Assembly (NCBI RefSeq): GCF_006228385.1
Contig: NZ_CP039852.1
Location: 3,302,001 to 3,366,000 of the forward strand
Reading direction: 5' to 3'
DNA length: 64,000 bases
DNA from: Salinimonas iocasae
GTDB taxonomy: Bacteria > Pseudomonadota > Gammaproteobacteria > Enterobacterales > Alteromonadaceae
The notes under the pieces were generated by a model. The model ran no database searches. It saw only the letters and a program-made list of their open reading frames with translations, and was not told the origin of the DNA. This document shows, in pieces, positions 29,866-43,845 of this stretch (position 1 is its first letter; each line of letters opens with the position of its first letter). The translations under genes and the position numbers were made by a program.

Positions 29866-30351
29866 ATTCTACTCCGCTCTGCGTCACTTGACGCTTCAAT
29901 TCAAAAAACAGGGCGCGAATGATACGTGAAACATGCTTTAACCACAACCCCACATCGCATAAAATTTGGTTATTTTTCGCACCGGGGTCATGAAGACGTA
30001 CAATTCGCAGTTCAGGCGCGCGAATTTAGCACAAAATCAGCGTTTTGTGCACTGCAAAAATAGCAAATCAGCATCTGTGTAATCGTATCAATCTGTAAAG
30101 ATCGCCAAATGATCGCACTGCGATCTTGATTTCGAAAGCGGCTTAGTCAGCAAAAAATTTAAAAAGACCCGCTCCGCTTAATTTGTCAGGCCACCGTCTG
30201 ATAAACCGTACTTTTTATAATCATCCTGTGCATAGAAAATCCTGAATACGATTATCAGCAGGTTTTTAGGACAATCTGGTGGCAGTGACGTGCGATTAAG
30301 GTACAATCGGCTGCAAACCCAAATACCTGTCTTTATTTTTTGCCGATGCAT
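29866..30351. other. 486-bp divergent control region between rplU and ispB
   Basis: No gene was found. It contains two clear inverted repeats. GCACAAAA/TTTTGTGC (30029-30050) has a 6-base loop. The palindrome GATCGCA-C-TGCGATC lies at 30111-30125. Either could be an operator or a leader structure for the rplU-rpmA transcript, but I cannot assign a regulator. The ispB promoter must lie near its right end. Confidence 0.6.
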
Positions 30352-31326
30352 ATGGACTTAGAGCAAATCCGGGCGCTGACTGCTGATGATATGAAGGCGG
30401 TCAATCAGCTGATTCAACAGCAAGTCGACTCTGATGTTTCACTGATTAACCAGCTTGGTTTCTACATTGTAAATAGCGGGGGCAAACGCCTTCGTCCGCT
30501 GCTGAGCGTGCTGGCTGCACGCGCTATGAATATACAGAATAACGACCATCATACGCTGGCAGCGATTATCGAATTTATTCACACAGCAACGTTGCTACAC
30601 GATGATGTGGTAGATGAGTCAACACTGCGTCGGGGCCGTGAAACAGCCAATGCAATTTTTGGCAATCAGGCCAGTGTACTTGTCGGTGATTTTTTATATA
30701 CCCGATCATTTCAGATGATGGTCAGCCTTAAGCGTATGCGCGTGATGGAAATTCTGTCTGAAGCAACAAACCAGATTGCTGAAGGGGAAGTGTTGCAGCT
30801 TATGAACTGCAATGACCCTGATACCTCCGAAAAGCGCTATTTCGACGTCATCTATGGCAAAACAGCTCGCTTGTTTGAGGCGGCCACGCAGTTATCCGCG
30901 ATACTGACCGATCAGTCGCAGGATATGGAGCGCGCCATGCAGGATTATGGCAAGCATCTGGGTACGGCTTTCCAGCTTGCTGATGATATTCTCGATTACG
31001 CAGCAGATGCTGAAGAAATGGGTAAAAATGTGGGTGATGACCTGGCTGAAGGTAAACCGACACTGCCCTTATTGTATGCGATGTGGAATGCGCCCAGCGC
31101 ACAGGATAGTGAGCTGATCAAAGAGGCAATCGAAAAAGCGAATGGCCTGCCTCAGCTTTCACGCATTCAGCAAATTATGGGGCAAACCGGCGCACTTACC
31201 TATACGCAGGACTGCGCAATGAAAGAGATGCAACTGGCTATAGACAGTCTGGCTCCGGTGCCTGACTCTCCCTATAAAGACGCGCTGATTGGACTGGCGC
31301 ACCTGGCGGTAGCCCGCACTAAATAG
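30352..31326 (+). CDS. ispB: Octaprenyl diphosphate synthase
   Basis: 324 residues from ATG 30352 (MDLEQIRALTADDM), which fits the known IspB start; ATG 30346 is two codons upstream. It makes the side chain of ubiquinone. The two aspartate-rich motifs are DDVVD (84-88) and LADDILDY (near 210), with GGKRLRPLL at 43-51. It is divergent from rplU, as in E. coli, and has its own terminator. Confidence 0.96.
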   Translation: MDLEQIRALTADDMKAVNQLIQQQVDSDVSLINQLGFYIVNSGGKRLRPLLSVLAARAMNIQNNDHHTLAAIIEFIHTATLLHDDVVDESTLRRGRETANAIFGNQASVLVGDFLYTRSFQMMVSLKRMRVMEILSEATNQIAEGEVLQLMNCNDPDTSEKRYFDVIYGKTARLFEAATQLSAILTDQSQDMERAMQDYGKHLGTAFQLADDILDYAADAEEMGKNVGDDLAEGKPTLPLLYAMWNAPSAQDSELIKEAIEKANGLPQLSRIQQIMGQTGALTYTQDCAMKEMQLAIDSLAPVPDSPYKDALIGLAHLAVARTK

Positions 31327-31333
31327 CTGTAAC

Positions 31334-31368
31334 ACAGGCATGGCTTTTCAATAGCCTTGCCTGTTTTA
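31334..31368 (+). terminator. Terminator after ispB
   Basis: ACAGGCA pairs with TGCCTGT and, after one mismatch, GGCT pairs with AGCC. Together they make a 12-position stem with a 7-base loop, followed by TTTTAAT, 8 bases after the ispB stop. Confidence 0.8.
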
Positions 31369-31395
31369 ATCCCGAAGGCATTGTTGCCACCGGTA

Positions 31396-32127
31396 TCATG
31401 CAGCGCCGCCTTCCAGCATATATCCCACCATGCCGATTAAAAAACCAATAATTGCACCTAGCGGTGGCAGCCAGGAATTTTGCATTCTGACCTGAGGTGC
31501 AATGTCCTGAAATACCGAATACAGGATTCCCCCCGCAGCAAATAACATTATTCCCCCTACCAGCGTGGTGAATTCGGCCAGAAAAAAGTATCCAACCAAA
31601 GCCATCACCGGCCCGAGCAGGGCAAGCACAGTAAACTTTAAGATAAGAGATTTGGGTGAACGGGACCCGGCTTCACGCATTTCCCGAAAAGCATTAAACC
31701 CTTCAGGTAAATTCTGAACAGTTATAAGCACACCAATAAGCAATGTGCTGCCACCCAAAGCAGCGGCAGTGCCCAGAGCGATAGATTCAGGAATAAAGTC
31801 ACTGAGCATTGCAGCCAACTGGCTGGCGGGTGTTTGGTTGGCGGCCAGATAGCGGTCCAGCGCCATAAAGCTTAGCGCCCCACCCAGTAAACAGGCTGCG
31901 GCAGGAAACGTCGTCAATTCCTTCGTACCTTCTGGAACAAGGACCAGCGCTACTGCAGAGACCAGCGCCCCACCGCCAAGCGCCATCACACCGTGCCGGA
32001 ACTCTTCTTCCAGCCAGCGAGGCTGTAGATTTTCTATCTTGGCCAATAAGGCACCGGCTGGCATTGCCATCCCCGCCATTGTTGCAATTAGAATCAGATA
32101 AACAATATGCGAGTCGGGTGATGGCAA
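31396..32127 (-). CDS. ZIP-family metal transporter
   Basis: 243 residues from TTG 32127, which has AGGAG upstream. It has about eight membrane helices. The metal-site helices are recognisable as FIPESIALGTAAALGG and VQNLPEGFNAFREM, with the HN/PE-type pairs of ZIP proteins (E in PESIALG and NLPEG). ZIP transporters take up divalent metals such as zinc or iron into the cytoplasm. It begins 12 bases after the pepQ stop, suggesting co-transcription. Confidence 0.85.
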   Translation of the reverse strand: MPSPDSHIVYLILIATMAGMAMPAGALLAKIENLQPRWLEEEFRHGVMALGGGALVSAVALVLVPEGTKELTTFPAAACLLGGALSFMALDRYLAANQTPASQLAAMLSDFIPESIALGTAAALGGSTLLIGVLITVQNLPEGFNAFREMREAGSRSPKSLILKFTVLALLGPVMALVGYFFLAEFTTLVGGIMLFAAGGILYSVFQDIAPQVRMQNSWLPPLGAIIGFLIGMVGYMLEGGAA

Positions 32128-32139
32128 AGCAAAGGCTCC

Positions 32140-33520
<1,381 letters not shown>

Positions 33521-33681
33521 ATTACTGCCAGTTATTGGGCCCCGCACATCTGTAACATACCGCCTGGTGAGCATTCACCATTAGACTAAATTTGCCTGCT
33601 TACCGATCACATATTCAGCACTTTTAGCTATAGTTTACACGCGGCGTTAAATCAGCCAACGGTAATCAGGCAGGAGCAACT

Positions 33682-34863
33682 ATGGAAATAAAGGTTTCGT
33701 GGGGCAGCAATGACGATGTCGATGTCTTAACAGACAGTGTTTTGAATACGTTTACCTCATTAGAAACCGCCAGCATGGCGGTGGTCTATTTTAACTGCCG
33801 ACACGACGCGGAACACCTTCGCACGGCGTTAGCTGAACGCTTGCCCTGCCCGTTTATGCTGGCATCATCCTCGAACGGTGTTCTGGCAAGTACGCCTGAA
33901 GGTGCCACTGCCCGCGCTGATCTTGCTATTATGCTGCTGTATGACAAAGCCGGAAACTATGGCTGTGCCAGTTTACCGATTAGTGAAGACATGCCTGGGC
34001 AAGATGCCCGCCTTGCACTGCAGCATGCTTTACGCGATAGCGGCGCGCAGTATGAAGCCCCCTCGCTGCTCTACTGTATTTTTCCCTCAGGCAAAGAAGA
34101 AATATTATTAAAAGGCATTGCCGAAGAAGTGGGCGAGAAAATACCGGTATTCGGTGGCACCATGGCCGATAATGACGTGTCCGGACACTGGTACACCGGC
34201 GCGCATCAGAGCGGCTCTGACCATCACATGACCGTGGCCGCCATGTTTCCCGGCGCACCTGTCGGTGTAAGCTACAGCTCAGGTTATCGTCCCGGGCCAC
34301 ACATATGTAAAGTGACCAAAGCTACGGGGCGAATTATTGAGACCCTTGATAATGAACCCGCGGCTCAGGTATACAACCGGCTCACCGGCGGGCAGATAGA
34401 AACCGCTTTATCCGGTGGTCCTATTCTTTCCCTGACCACCTTGCATCCCTTCGGCCATAAAATCAGCCACAGTGGCGGCATTTCAGAGTACCTGCTAAGT
34501 CACCCTGATGCGGTCACGGAGCACCAGGGCCTGTCAGTATTTTCAGATGTTGAGCAGGGTACAGATCTGATTGTCATGGAAGGCAGTGAAGAGAGTCTGA
34601 TAGCCCGTGCCGAAAAGGTAATTGAAAATGCCATTTCATTGTTACCTCAGGATACGCCACCTGCCGGTGTATTACTGGTGTATTGTGCAGGCTGTATGTT
34701 TACTATCGAAAATCAGCTGGCGCGGATGCTTGATACATTATCTACGCGATTTACCAATATTCCCATTCTGGGCATCTATACCTTCGGCGAGCAGGGGCAT
34801 TTCCTGGATGGTCACAACCGGCACGGCAATCTGATGATCTCGGCAGTGGCGTTTGGCAAATGA
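33682..34863 (+). CDS. FIST-domain sensor protein
   Basis: 393 residues with FIST_N (about 15-215) and FIST_C (about 225-380) domains. The typical strings are MLASSSNGVLA, FPSGKEEILLKGIAEEVGEKIPVFGGTMAD and YCAGCMFTIENQLARMLDTL. FIST modules are thought to bind small ligands, possibly amino acids, and feed signalling proteins. The protein has no output domain of its own. Its end overlaps the histidine kinase by 4 bases, so it probably acts as a sensory partner of that kinase. Confidence 0.85.
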   Translation: MEIKVSWGSNDDVDVLTDSVLNTFTSLETASMAVVYFNCRHDAEHLRTALAERLPCPFMLASSSNGVLASTPEGATARADLAIMLLYDKAGNYGCASLPISEDMPGQDARLALQHALRDSGAQYEAPSLLYCIFPSGKEEILLKGIAEEVGEKIPVFGGTMADNDVSGHWYTGAHQSGSDHHMTVAAMFPGAPVGVSYSSGYRPGPHICKVTKATGRIIETLDNEPAAQVYNRLTGGQIETALSGGPILSLTTLHPFGHKISHSGGISEYLLSHPDAVTEHQGLSVFSDVEQGTDLIVMEGSEESLIARAEKVIENAISLLPQDTPPAGVLLVYCAGCMFTIENQLARMLDTLSTRFTNIPILGIYTFGEQGHFLDGHNRHGNLMISAVAFGK

Positions 34864-36266
34864 ATGATAAGTACGAAGACGTTGTAGAAAACCTAAACCT
34901 GGTCTACCGATTAAAGGAACAGGCGCAGGCGCTGCATAATCAGTCGGAACTGATGCTACGGGGTGTCAGAGCGGTATTGGATGCTGAGCATCCCGAGGCA
35001 CTGTATCAGCGCATGTTTGATAACTTCAGCCAGATTATCCCCCATACAACCTGTCTCATTCTGGAACCGTTTAATGCTACTCATCTGCGCTGCAGTTTCT
35101 CGACACTGCCCGAGATAGTGGATCAGCAGTGGGAAATTGGCGAAATGCTGACAAAGGTCATCGGGGGCAAAACGCTGGCGATGTACAATGTTGCCCGCCA
35201 CCCAACCTGGCAGGACGTACCTCTGGCCCGGGATACACGCATCAAAAGCTTGTTGATGAGCCCCTTTATCGTAAAGGATGAGCTTAGCGTTATTGTATTT
35301 GCTCACGAGGAACTTGGCTTTTATACCGATGAACATGTACAGATAGCCAAGCGCTACCGGGAATTTACCGAACAAACCCTGCTAAGTGTGAACGCCCGTT
35401 TACTCGCTATGGCGTCTGAACAGCTGAAAAAAGAAAAAGAACAGGTCGAGCAGTCGCTTATCGCTTCTGAAAAAATGGCCTCGGTAGGGTTACTGGCTGC
35501 CGGCGTTGCGCATGAAATAAATAACCCGGTTGGCTTTGTTGCCAGTAACATCGATTACCTGAAAACGTCCGTACCCACGCTTATCGACTTCTGCAAAACG
35601 CTTGAGGGCGCTTTTGAAAAAGGGTCTCAGGCTGATTTGGCCGCACTACAGGCTCAATACGAACAGCACCAGATCCCGCAGCTACTCGATGACATCTGCG
35701 ATATTTGTGAGGAATCTGAAGAGGGCCTCATCCGGGTGGCTAACATCACCACCAGTCTGAAAAGTTTTACCCGTACGGATGTCGGTGACCAGGAACATTT
35801 TTGCGTGAATCAGGCTATTGAGGATACGCTGCCACTGGTCAACCCGGAACTGAAGCACCACGTCAGTATTGAGCTTACCCTAAATGACGTTCCACCGGTT
35901 GTCGGCAGTGCCCGAAAGTTAAGTCAGGTGCTTATCAATCTGATGATGAATGCCGGTCAGGCAATATGCGGACAGGGGGTAATTCAAATTGAGACCACGC
36001 GTGTGACCAGTGCCCTTCCTGCGCCGGGCGGTTTCAGCGATCAGGTGATTATCCGTGTAGAGGATAACGGGCCGGGTATGTCAAAGCAGGTACGTGAGCA
36101 GATTTTTCAGCCGTTTTATACCACCAAACCGCCCGGCGAAGGCACCGGGCTGGGTTTGTATATTTCAATGAATATTGTTGAGGCCATGGGCGGCCATATC
36201 AGCGTAGAGAGCGAGGAGAACCGGGGCACTGTATTCACCATACGGCTGCCGGTTCCTCATACCTGA
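34860..36266 (+). CDS. GAF-domain sensor histidine kinase
   Basis: 468 residues, soluble. Residues about 30-180 form a GAF domain, followed by a coiled-coil linker with EQLKKEKEQVEQ. The H-box is AAGVAHEINNPVG (phospho-histidine near 217). The ATPase domain has the N box NLMMNAGQ, G1 EDNGPGMS and G2 GEGTGLGLYI. The H-box with HEINNP places it among NtrB-like or hybrid-type kinases. No response regulator is adjacent, so its partner is elsewhere. It is coupled to the FIST gene by a 4-base overlap. Confidence 0.9.
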   Translation: MNDKYEDVVENLNLVYRLKEQAQALHNQSELMLRGVRAVLDAEHPEALYQRMFDNFSQIIPHTTCLILEPFNATHLRCSFSTLPEIVDQQWEIGEMLTKVIGGKTLAMYNVARHPTWQDVPLARDTRIKSLLMSPFIVKDELSVIVFAHEELGFYTDEHVQIAKRYREFTEQTLLSVNARLLAMASEQLKKEKEQVEQSLIASEKMASVGLLAAGVAHEINNPVGFVASNIDYLKTSVPTLIDFCKTLEGAFEKGSQADLAALQAQYEQHQIPQLLDDICDICEESEEGLIRVANITTSLKSFTRTDVGDQEHFCVNQAIEDTLPLVNPELKHHVSIELTLNDVPPVVGSARKLSQVLINLMMNAGQAICGQGVIQIETTRVTSALPAPGGFSDQVIIRVEDNGPGMSKQVREQIFQPFYTTKPPGEGTGLGLYISMNIVEAMGGHISVESEENRGTVFTIRLPVPHT

Positions 36267-36269
36267 TAA

Positions 36270-38333
36270 TTAATCCGGTGCCAGTTGCATCGCCTGACGA
36301 CGTGAGTCCATGCGCTCAGCCGAAGGAATAGCACTTTCTGCAAGCTGCTGAAACAACGCGCTGGGCGCCCCAAGCTGATACTCATAAATATACCGGTAAG
36401 CCATCACTGCTTTAACGTAATGGCGGGTTTCCTTATAAGGGATATTTTCAATCCAGATATCGGTTTCCATGGCTGTGGTTTCCGGTAACCACTCCAGCAC
36501 TTTTCGCCAGCCAGCATTGTACGAGGCAGAAATCAGCACCGGATTATCTCCCAGCTTGTCACCCAGATAACGCAAGTACTGCACGCCATATTGCAGATTA
36601 TTGGCCGGTTCAAACAAGGCTGTACGATTCAGCGTAGGAATATTACTCTGACGGCGGGCATCAGCATTGCGCTGGGCCAGATACCGGGCAGTACCGGGCA
36701 TTAACTGCATTAAACCTGCTGCCCCCGCCGGCGATACTGCATCAGCTCTGAACGAGCTTTCACGGCGTGCAATGGCCATGGCGAATGCAGGTTGCACATT
36801 GTATGTTTCACCCACAGAGGTGAATTCGTTGGCGTAAGCCAGAGGGAATCGCTTTTCGATATCGTTAAGATAGCCGCTGCGCGAAAAGCTGATAATAGAT
36901 TGGTCATACCAACCCCACTCACTGGCCAGTAACGCGGCATCTTTTACGTTAGCGGTATCGATGTGGGTGAGCAGATAATACCACTCACGGCGCGCTTCTA
37001 ACTGACGCCCCATTTGCAAAAACTCGTAAGCACGCTGCGCACTGGGCAGCGTTGCTACTGTCTGAATAGCCTTGGCGTCGTGGGGTGCAGGTTTGTGCAA
37101 CAATGCCGGTTTCTGCCCTACCTTGGCGCTGGCCAGAAAACCATAATAATGACGCTGTCCAGCCAGATCGTTATACAACTCATCGGCCTGCTCGTGATAG
37201 CCCTGTGCTTCCAATGCCCGGGCCTGCCAGTACATAAAGTTATCGTTACGACGCATGCTCTGAGGTGCGGTATTAATCAGTGCTAACACATCCCCCCATT
37301 TACGCTGGCGCAGTAAATAGGATAAGTGCCAGCGCTTCACATCTTCCTCGGCCCCTTTTACATCAGCAAGACGCAACCACTCACCGGCATCCGGCTTGTT
37401 ATCGATGGCTTTACTCAGTGCAATGACACGATGAATTGCCATTAGCTCATCATCACTGAATAGCTTCTTCTGTGAATAATGATTGTAGGCTTTTACCGCT
37501 TTATCGCTGTCCTGCCAGGCCAGGCGTTTAAGGCCGTATACCACCATTGGCTGTTCATAGTCAGGATGGGAAAAACTATAGCGACTGAACGATAAAATGT
37601 GCGCCGGATTGTTTCGCACCGCTAACCAGCGGTCAGCCAAATGTTGTACTGAAGCAGGCAGTTTGCGCTTCAGGTAAGGCACCAAACGTGGGTTTCCGCT
37701 GGTTGCGGCTTTTTCAATCCGCCCCATAACCATTTCTTCGGTCATCATGCCTGCCCGTTGCCACTGCCGGAATACCGGATCGCACTCATCAGGCTGTGAC
37801 TGACCATTCAGCCAGATAGGCTCAACCTTGCTGAGCCAGTAGCGCGGATTGCGGGCATCTTTTAGCTGATATTGCAGGTACTGGCAGGTAATGGTGGCGC
37901 CCAGTCCGTCCCGGTAGTTGGCTAAAAATGCTGATCGTGCACCTTTTTCGGCCAGATAGCGCAGCCATGATGAGCGCATGCCGTAGCTGGCGGGACGGCC
38001 ATCATAGCGCGATAAAAATTGCTCAATCTCATCACGATGCACCAGATCCATTTGACGGTATAAGCGCTGCCGTTCCAGATACGGATACAGCGGGTAGCCT
38101 TTTAAATGAGCGTATTGCTGTTTCAGGCCATCCAGCGATGCATAAGAAACCGTACGCAGTTTTTCTTCAAAAAACTCATACTGCTCACGTTTTGCTGACT
38201 GACCGGCATCCGGCAAAATGCTGGTTGCACTGGCACTACTACTGCTCAGACAAAGTAAAATAAACGACAGCGACCAATGGCCCGGGCGCCTGTTCTGAAG
38301 AAAAGAAAAAGAAAAGAGTTTGCTTAACTGCAT
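36270..38333 (-). CDS. slt: Soluble lytic murein transglycosylase
   Basis: 687 residues with an N-terminal signal sequence (SLSFILLCLSSSSASA). A long helical superhelix of about 450 residues forms the U/L domains. The C-terminal SLT domain has the catalytic glutamate in IARRESSFRADAVSPAGAAGLMQLMPGTA (near residue 515) and later SYNAGWRKV. It cleaves glycan strands and yields anhydromuropeptides of the sort AmpG imports. It is convergent with the kinase gene, with only 3 bases between them. Confidence 0.94.
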   Translation of the reverse strand: MQLSKLFSFSFLQNRRPGHWSLSFILLCLSSSSASATSILPDAGQSAKREQYEFFEEKLRTVSYASLDGLKQQYAHLKGYPLYPYLERQRLYRQMDLVHRDEIEQFLSRYDGRPASYGMRSSWLRYLAEKGARSAFLANYRDGLGATITCQYLQYQLKDARNPRYWLSKVEPIWLNGQSQPDECDPVFRQWQRAGMMTEEMVMGRIEKAATSGNPRLVPYLKRKLPASVQHLADRWLAVRNNPAHILSFSRYSFSHPDYEQPMVVYGLKRLAWQDSDKAVKAYNHYSQKKLFSDDELMAIHRVIALSKAIDNKPDAGEWLRLADVKGAEEDVKRWHLSYLLRQRKWGDVLALINTAPQSMRRNDNFMYWQARALEAQGYHEQADELYNDLAGQRHYYGFLASAKVGQKPALLHKPAPHDAKAIQTVATLPSAQRAYEFLQMGRQLEARREWYYLLTHIDTANVKDAALLASEWGWYDQSIISFSRSGYLNDIEKRFPLAYANEFTSVGETYNVQPAFAMAIARRESSFRADAVSPAGAAGLMQLMPGTARYLAQRNADARRQSNIPTLNRTALFEPANNLQYGVQYLRYLGDKLGDNPVLISASYNAGWRKVLEWLPETTAMETDIWIENIPYKETRHYVKAVMAYRYIYEYQLGAPSALFQQLAESAIPSAERMDSRRQAMQLAPD

Positions 38334-38775
38334 GATGCCATCCCGTAAGAACGCCTGCTACCTGACCTGCCTTCTGCTATAGCAATCCAACATCAGGGGA
38401 TTTTGGGCAAAGTGTTGCACAAATATTCTGCAAGTATGAACAAGTATAGACAAAGAAAATAGTGTTTCTGTCGAATTTAATCTTTGCATCGACCCGACAA
38501 CGAGAAACTTTAGCCGAACCATTGCCAAGGCTCGCCTGTATACCTATTCTGGTAAATTATTATACAGTTGTGAATGATAAATTCGACCTTGAATTTGCAA
38601 CACTTTGACGCCATCTGTAGAACAAATTGAAACGCGCGTTTGAATTTTTGTTGAATTTTTCTTTTTGTTTGTCAAAAATCAACCCACCCTAACGCGTTAA
38701 TGTGTGACAGTGGAACGATATTCGGGTTCAACTGACTAAGCATTAGCAACCCGGCCATCGCCGAAGGAGAATAAA
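38334..38775. other. 442-bp divergent control region between slt and fadB
   Basis: No gene was found. The region is AT-rich and holds the promoters of slt (leftward) and fadBA (rightward). The most notable element is a palindrome at 38627-38644. A standard AAGGAG ribosome binding site for fadB lies at 38764-38769. Confidence 0.6.
38627..38644. promoter_or_regulatory. PsrA-like palindromic operator upstream of fadBA
   Basis: TTGAAACGCGCGTTTGAA contains the perfect 12-bp palindrome AAACGCGCGTTT (38630-38641). PsrA and related TetR fatty-acid regulators of gammaproteobacteria bind AAAC...GTTT palindromes in front of fad genes. The site is about 130 bp upstream of fadB. The assignment is by pattern only. 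Confidence 0.5.
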
Positions 38776-42107
<3,332 letters not shown>

Positions 42108-42123
42108 CTGACTAAATAAGACT

Positions 42124-42145
42124 AAAAGGGCCTTCGGGCCCTTTT
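42124..42145. terminator. Bidirectional terminator between fadA and intI
   Basis: AAAAGGGCC and GGCCCTTTT form a perfect 9-bp stem with a TTCG loop, the very stable tetraloop. It ends just before the intI stop codon at 42146, so it separates fadBA from the integron and can end both transcripts. Confidence 0.92.
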
Positions 42146-43120
42146 TTATTTTGGCGGCACAACGGATACCAATGGGCTAACGACGGCATTACCCCCGCGC
42201 TGCATAACATGCGTGTAAATTTGAGTCGTTTTGACATCGGTATGGCCAAGTTGCTCCTGAACAGTACGGATATCCGCACCTCGCAGTAGTAAATGCGTTG
42301 CAAAGCTATGGCGTAATGTGTGTGGCGAAACCGATTTATCAATTTTTGCATCGTATGTCGCATTTCGTACCGCGCGTTGCAACTGCTTTTCATCAATATA
42401 ATGACGTCTTAATTGCTGCGACTCCGGGTCGATACTTAACTTTGCTGCAGGGAACAGATACTGCCAATTTGGCCTGAATCGCTCAGCGGGATACTTTTTT
42501 ACCAGCTGATGCGGCATCCACACGCCAGCATACTCGGGAACCGTGCAATCCTGTTGGGTTATCTGAACCACACGTTCACACTGTGTTTTTAATAGCGGGA
42601 TAAGTGAGTCTGCAAGCGTCACGACTCTGTGCTTTCCTCCTTTGCCGTTCCAGATTCGCACGCATTTAAAATCAAAATCAATATCTTTTACCCGCAACCT
42701 TACACATTCCATGAGCCTCAAACCGCTCCCGTAGAGCATTGCTACGGGCAAAAAATGCCTTTCGCTTACCATGCCAAGCAAACGGTTCATCTCTTCGACG
42801 GTAAGTACCACCGGCAATTTACGTGGCCTGCTGCTGTTTACAAAATCAAGATCTTTGGCGATATCAATTTTCAAATACTTCTGATAGAGAAAAACCAATG
42901 CGTTTAACGCTGTAGCCTGGGTACTTGCAGAAAGATTTCGCCTGACCGCAAGCTGAGTCAGATAGGCCTCAATATGACTACTATCCAGCTTTGAAGGGTG
43001 ACTGTAATTATGAAAGCGAATGTAGTCGGCAATCCAAATCAGATAAGTGCGAATTGTGCGTTTTGCATATCGCTTCATCATCATGAAGTTGCTTACGTCG
43101 CGAATAAACTGTGATTTCAT
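42146..43120 (-). CDS. intI: Integron integrase IntI (tyrosine recombinase)
   Basis: 324 residues, intact. It recombines attC and attI sites to insert and shuffle gene cassettes. The catalytic set is visible: R135 (GSGLRLME), H267 and R270 (HTLRHSF), H293 (LGHTDV) and the nucleophile Y302 (QIYTHV). Residues about 195-222 carry the extra segment found only in integron integrases and needed to grip the folded attC hairpin. The N-terminal core-binding domain is complete. It points away from the cassettes, as in all integrons. No clear LexA box is seen upstream. It is likely active. Confidence 0.95.
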   Translation of the reverse strand: MKSQFIRDVSNFMMMKRYAKRTIRTYLIWIADYIRFHNYSHPSKLDSSHIEAYLTQLAVRRNLSASTQATALNALVFLYQKYLKIDIAKDLDFVNSSRPRKLPVVLTVEEMNRLLGMVSERHFLPVAMLYGSGLRLMECVRLRVKDIDFDFKCVRIWNGKGGKHRVVTLADSLIPLLKTQCERVVQITQQDCTVPEYAGVWMPHQLVKKYPAERFRPNWQYLFPAAKLSIDPESQQLRRHYIDEKQLQRAVRNATYDAKIDKSVSPHTLRHSFATHLLLRGADIRTVQEQLGHTDVKTTQIYTHVMQRGGNAVVSPLVSVVPPK

Positions 43121-43263
43121 ATAAAAATAAAAACAGAATATTTAAGTTAGTAACGTGCATCTACTGACCCTAAGATGGGTTAGAAAAAGTCCATCCCACT
43201 TTGGGGTATTTCACGCCAGAGAGTAGATGGTGCAAAAAATTTTGTTTGAGGATACTATGAGTT
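43121..43263 (+). other. attI region of the integron
   Basis: The stretch between intI and the first cassette. It ends in GTTATGG at 43261-43267, where the insertion point would be after the G at 43261, directly before the first cassette's start codon. It also contains GTTAGAAA at 43179 flanked by GATGG/CCATC. The cassette promoter should lie here or in the intI end, but I could not pick clear boxes. Confidence 0.65.
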
Positions 43264-43713
43264 ATGGATTCACGCCCGAAGGAAAACGGTGTAAATGATT
43301 ACCCCGTTTCGGGTGATATTAAATTGTTATACGCAAAGATGAAGTTTCGTAGAAAAATTTATATCAAAGTTTATCAAGATCGATTTGTGAGCCGAAAATT
43401 TGGTGAAGAGCACGAAGAAATTACTTTGTGCAATGAATTATCAAACTCACGAACATTGCTGGGTGACTGGAGGACATTAGAAAGCTCTCTGGTGCAGGTA
43501 TTGAGTAAGCATTGCCAATTAATTCATAAAATTTATAAGCCGGTTCTTCTTATCCATTTAATTCCAACTTTTGAGGGCGGTTATACCACGTCCGAATTGA
43601 GGTTATTTCAAGAGCTTGGTAAATCAGCAGGTGCTCATTTCTGCTTTATGTGTGAGGATAAGTATGGTCCGTTATCAAATGAGCAAATAAAGGCAGTTTT
43701 TCGGGTTCTTTAG
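43264..43713 (+). CDS. Cassette 1: YjaA-like protein
   Basis: 149 residues, beginning two bases inside the cassette without an obvious ribosome binding site, as is common for first cassettes. The layout (KIYIKVYQDRFVSR at the start of the domain, LIHLIPTFEGGYTTSELRLFQELGKSAGA near residue 100) resembles E. coli YjaA, a stress-linked protein of unknown function with an actin/MreB-like feel. Cytoplasmic. The assignment rests on remembered motif similarity. Confidence 0.65.
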   Translation: MDSRPKENGVNDYPVSGDIKLLYAKMKFRRKIYIKVYQDRFVSRKFGEEHEEITLCNELSNSRTLLGDWRTLESSLVQVLSKHCQLIHKIYKPVLLIHLIPTFEGGYTTSELRLFQELGKSAGAHFCFMCEDKYGPLSNEQIKAVFRVL

Positions 43714-43722
43714 CTTTTTGCG

Positions 43723-43835
43723 TATAACAATCAAATTAAGTCGCTCGCGGGCTCGCTGGGACACAAACATGGCGGTTGTGTCGCTACGCTCCGATTATAA
43801 CCGCCATGTTTGCGCCCCTTATTTGGGTGTTAGCA
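43723..43835 (+). repeat. attC site of cassette 1
   Basis: Starts with TAACAA (43725) and ends with GTTAGCA (43829). The 13-bp arms AAACATGGCGGTT (43765-43777) and AACCGCCATGTTT (43799-43811) form the central stem. It is nearly the same sequence as the attC of cassette 4. Confidence 0.92.
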
Positions 43836-43845
43836 GTCATTGCTT

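Noticed and set aside
43121..43145. Possible LexA box upstream of intI
   Set aside because: Only one CTGT half-site is present; the matching ACAG at the right distance is missing.
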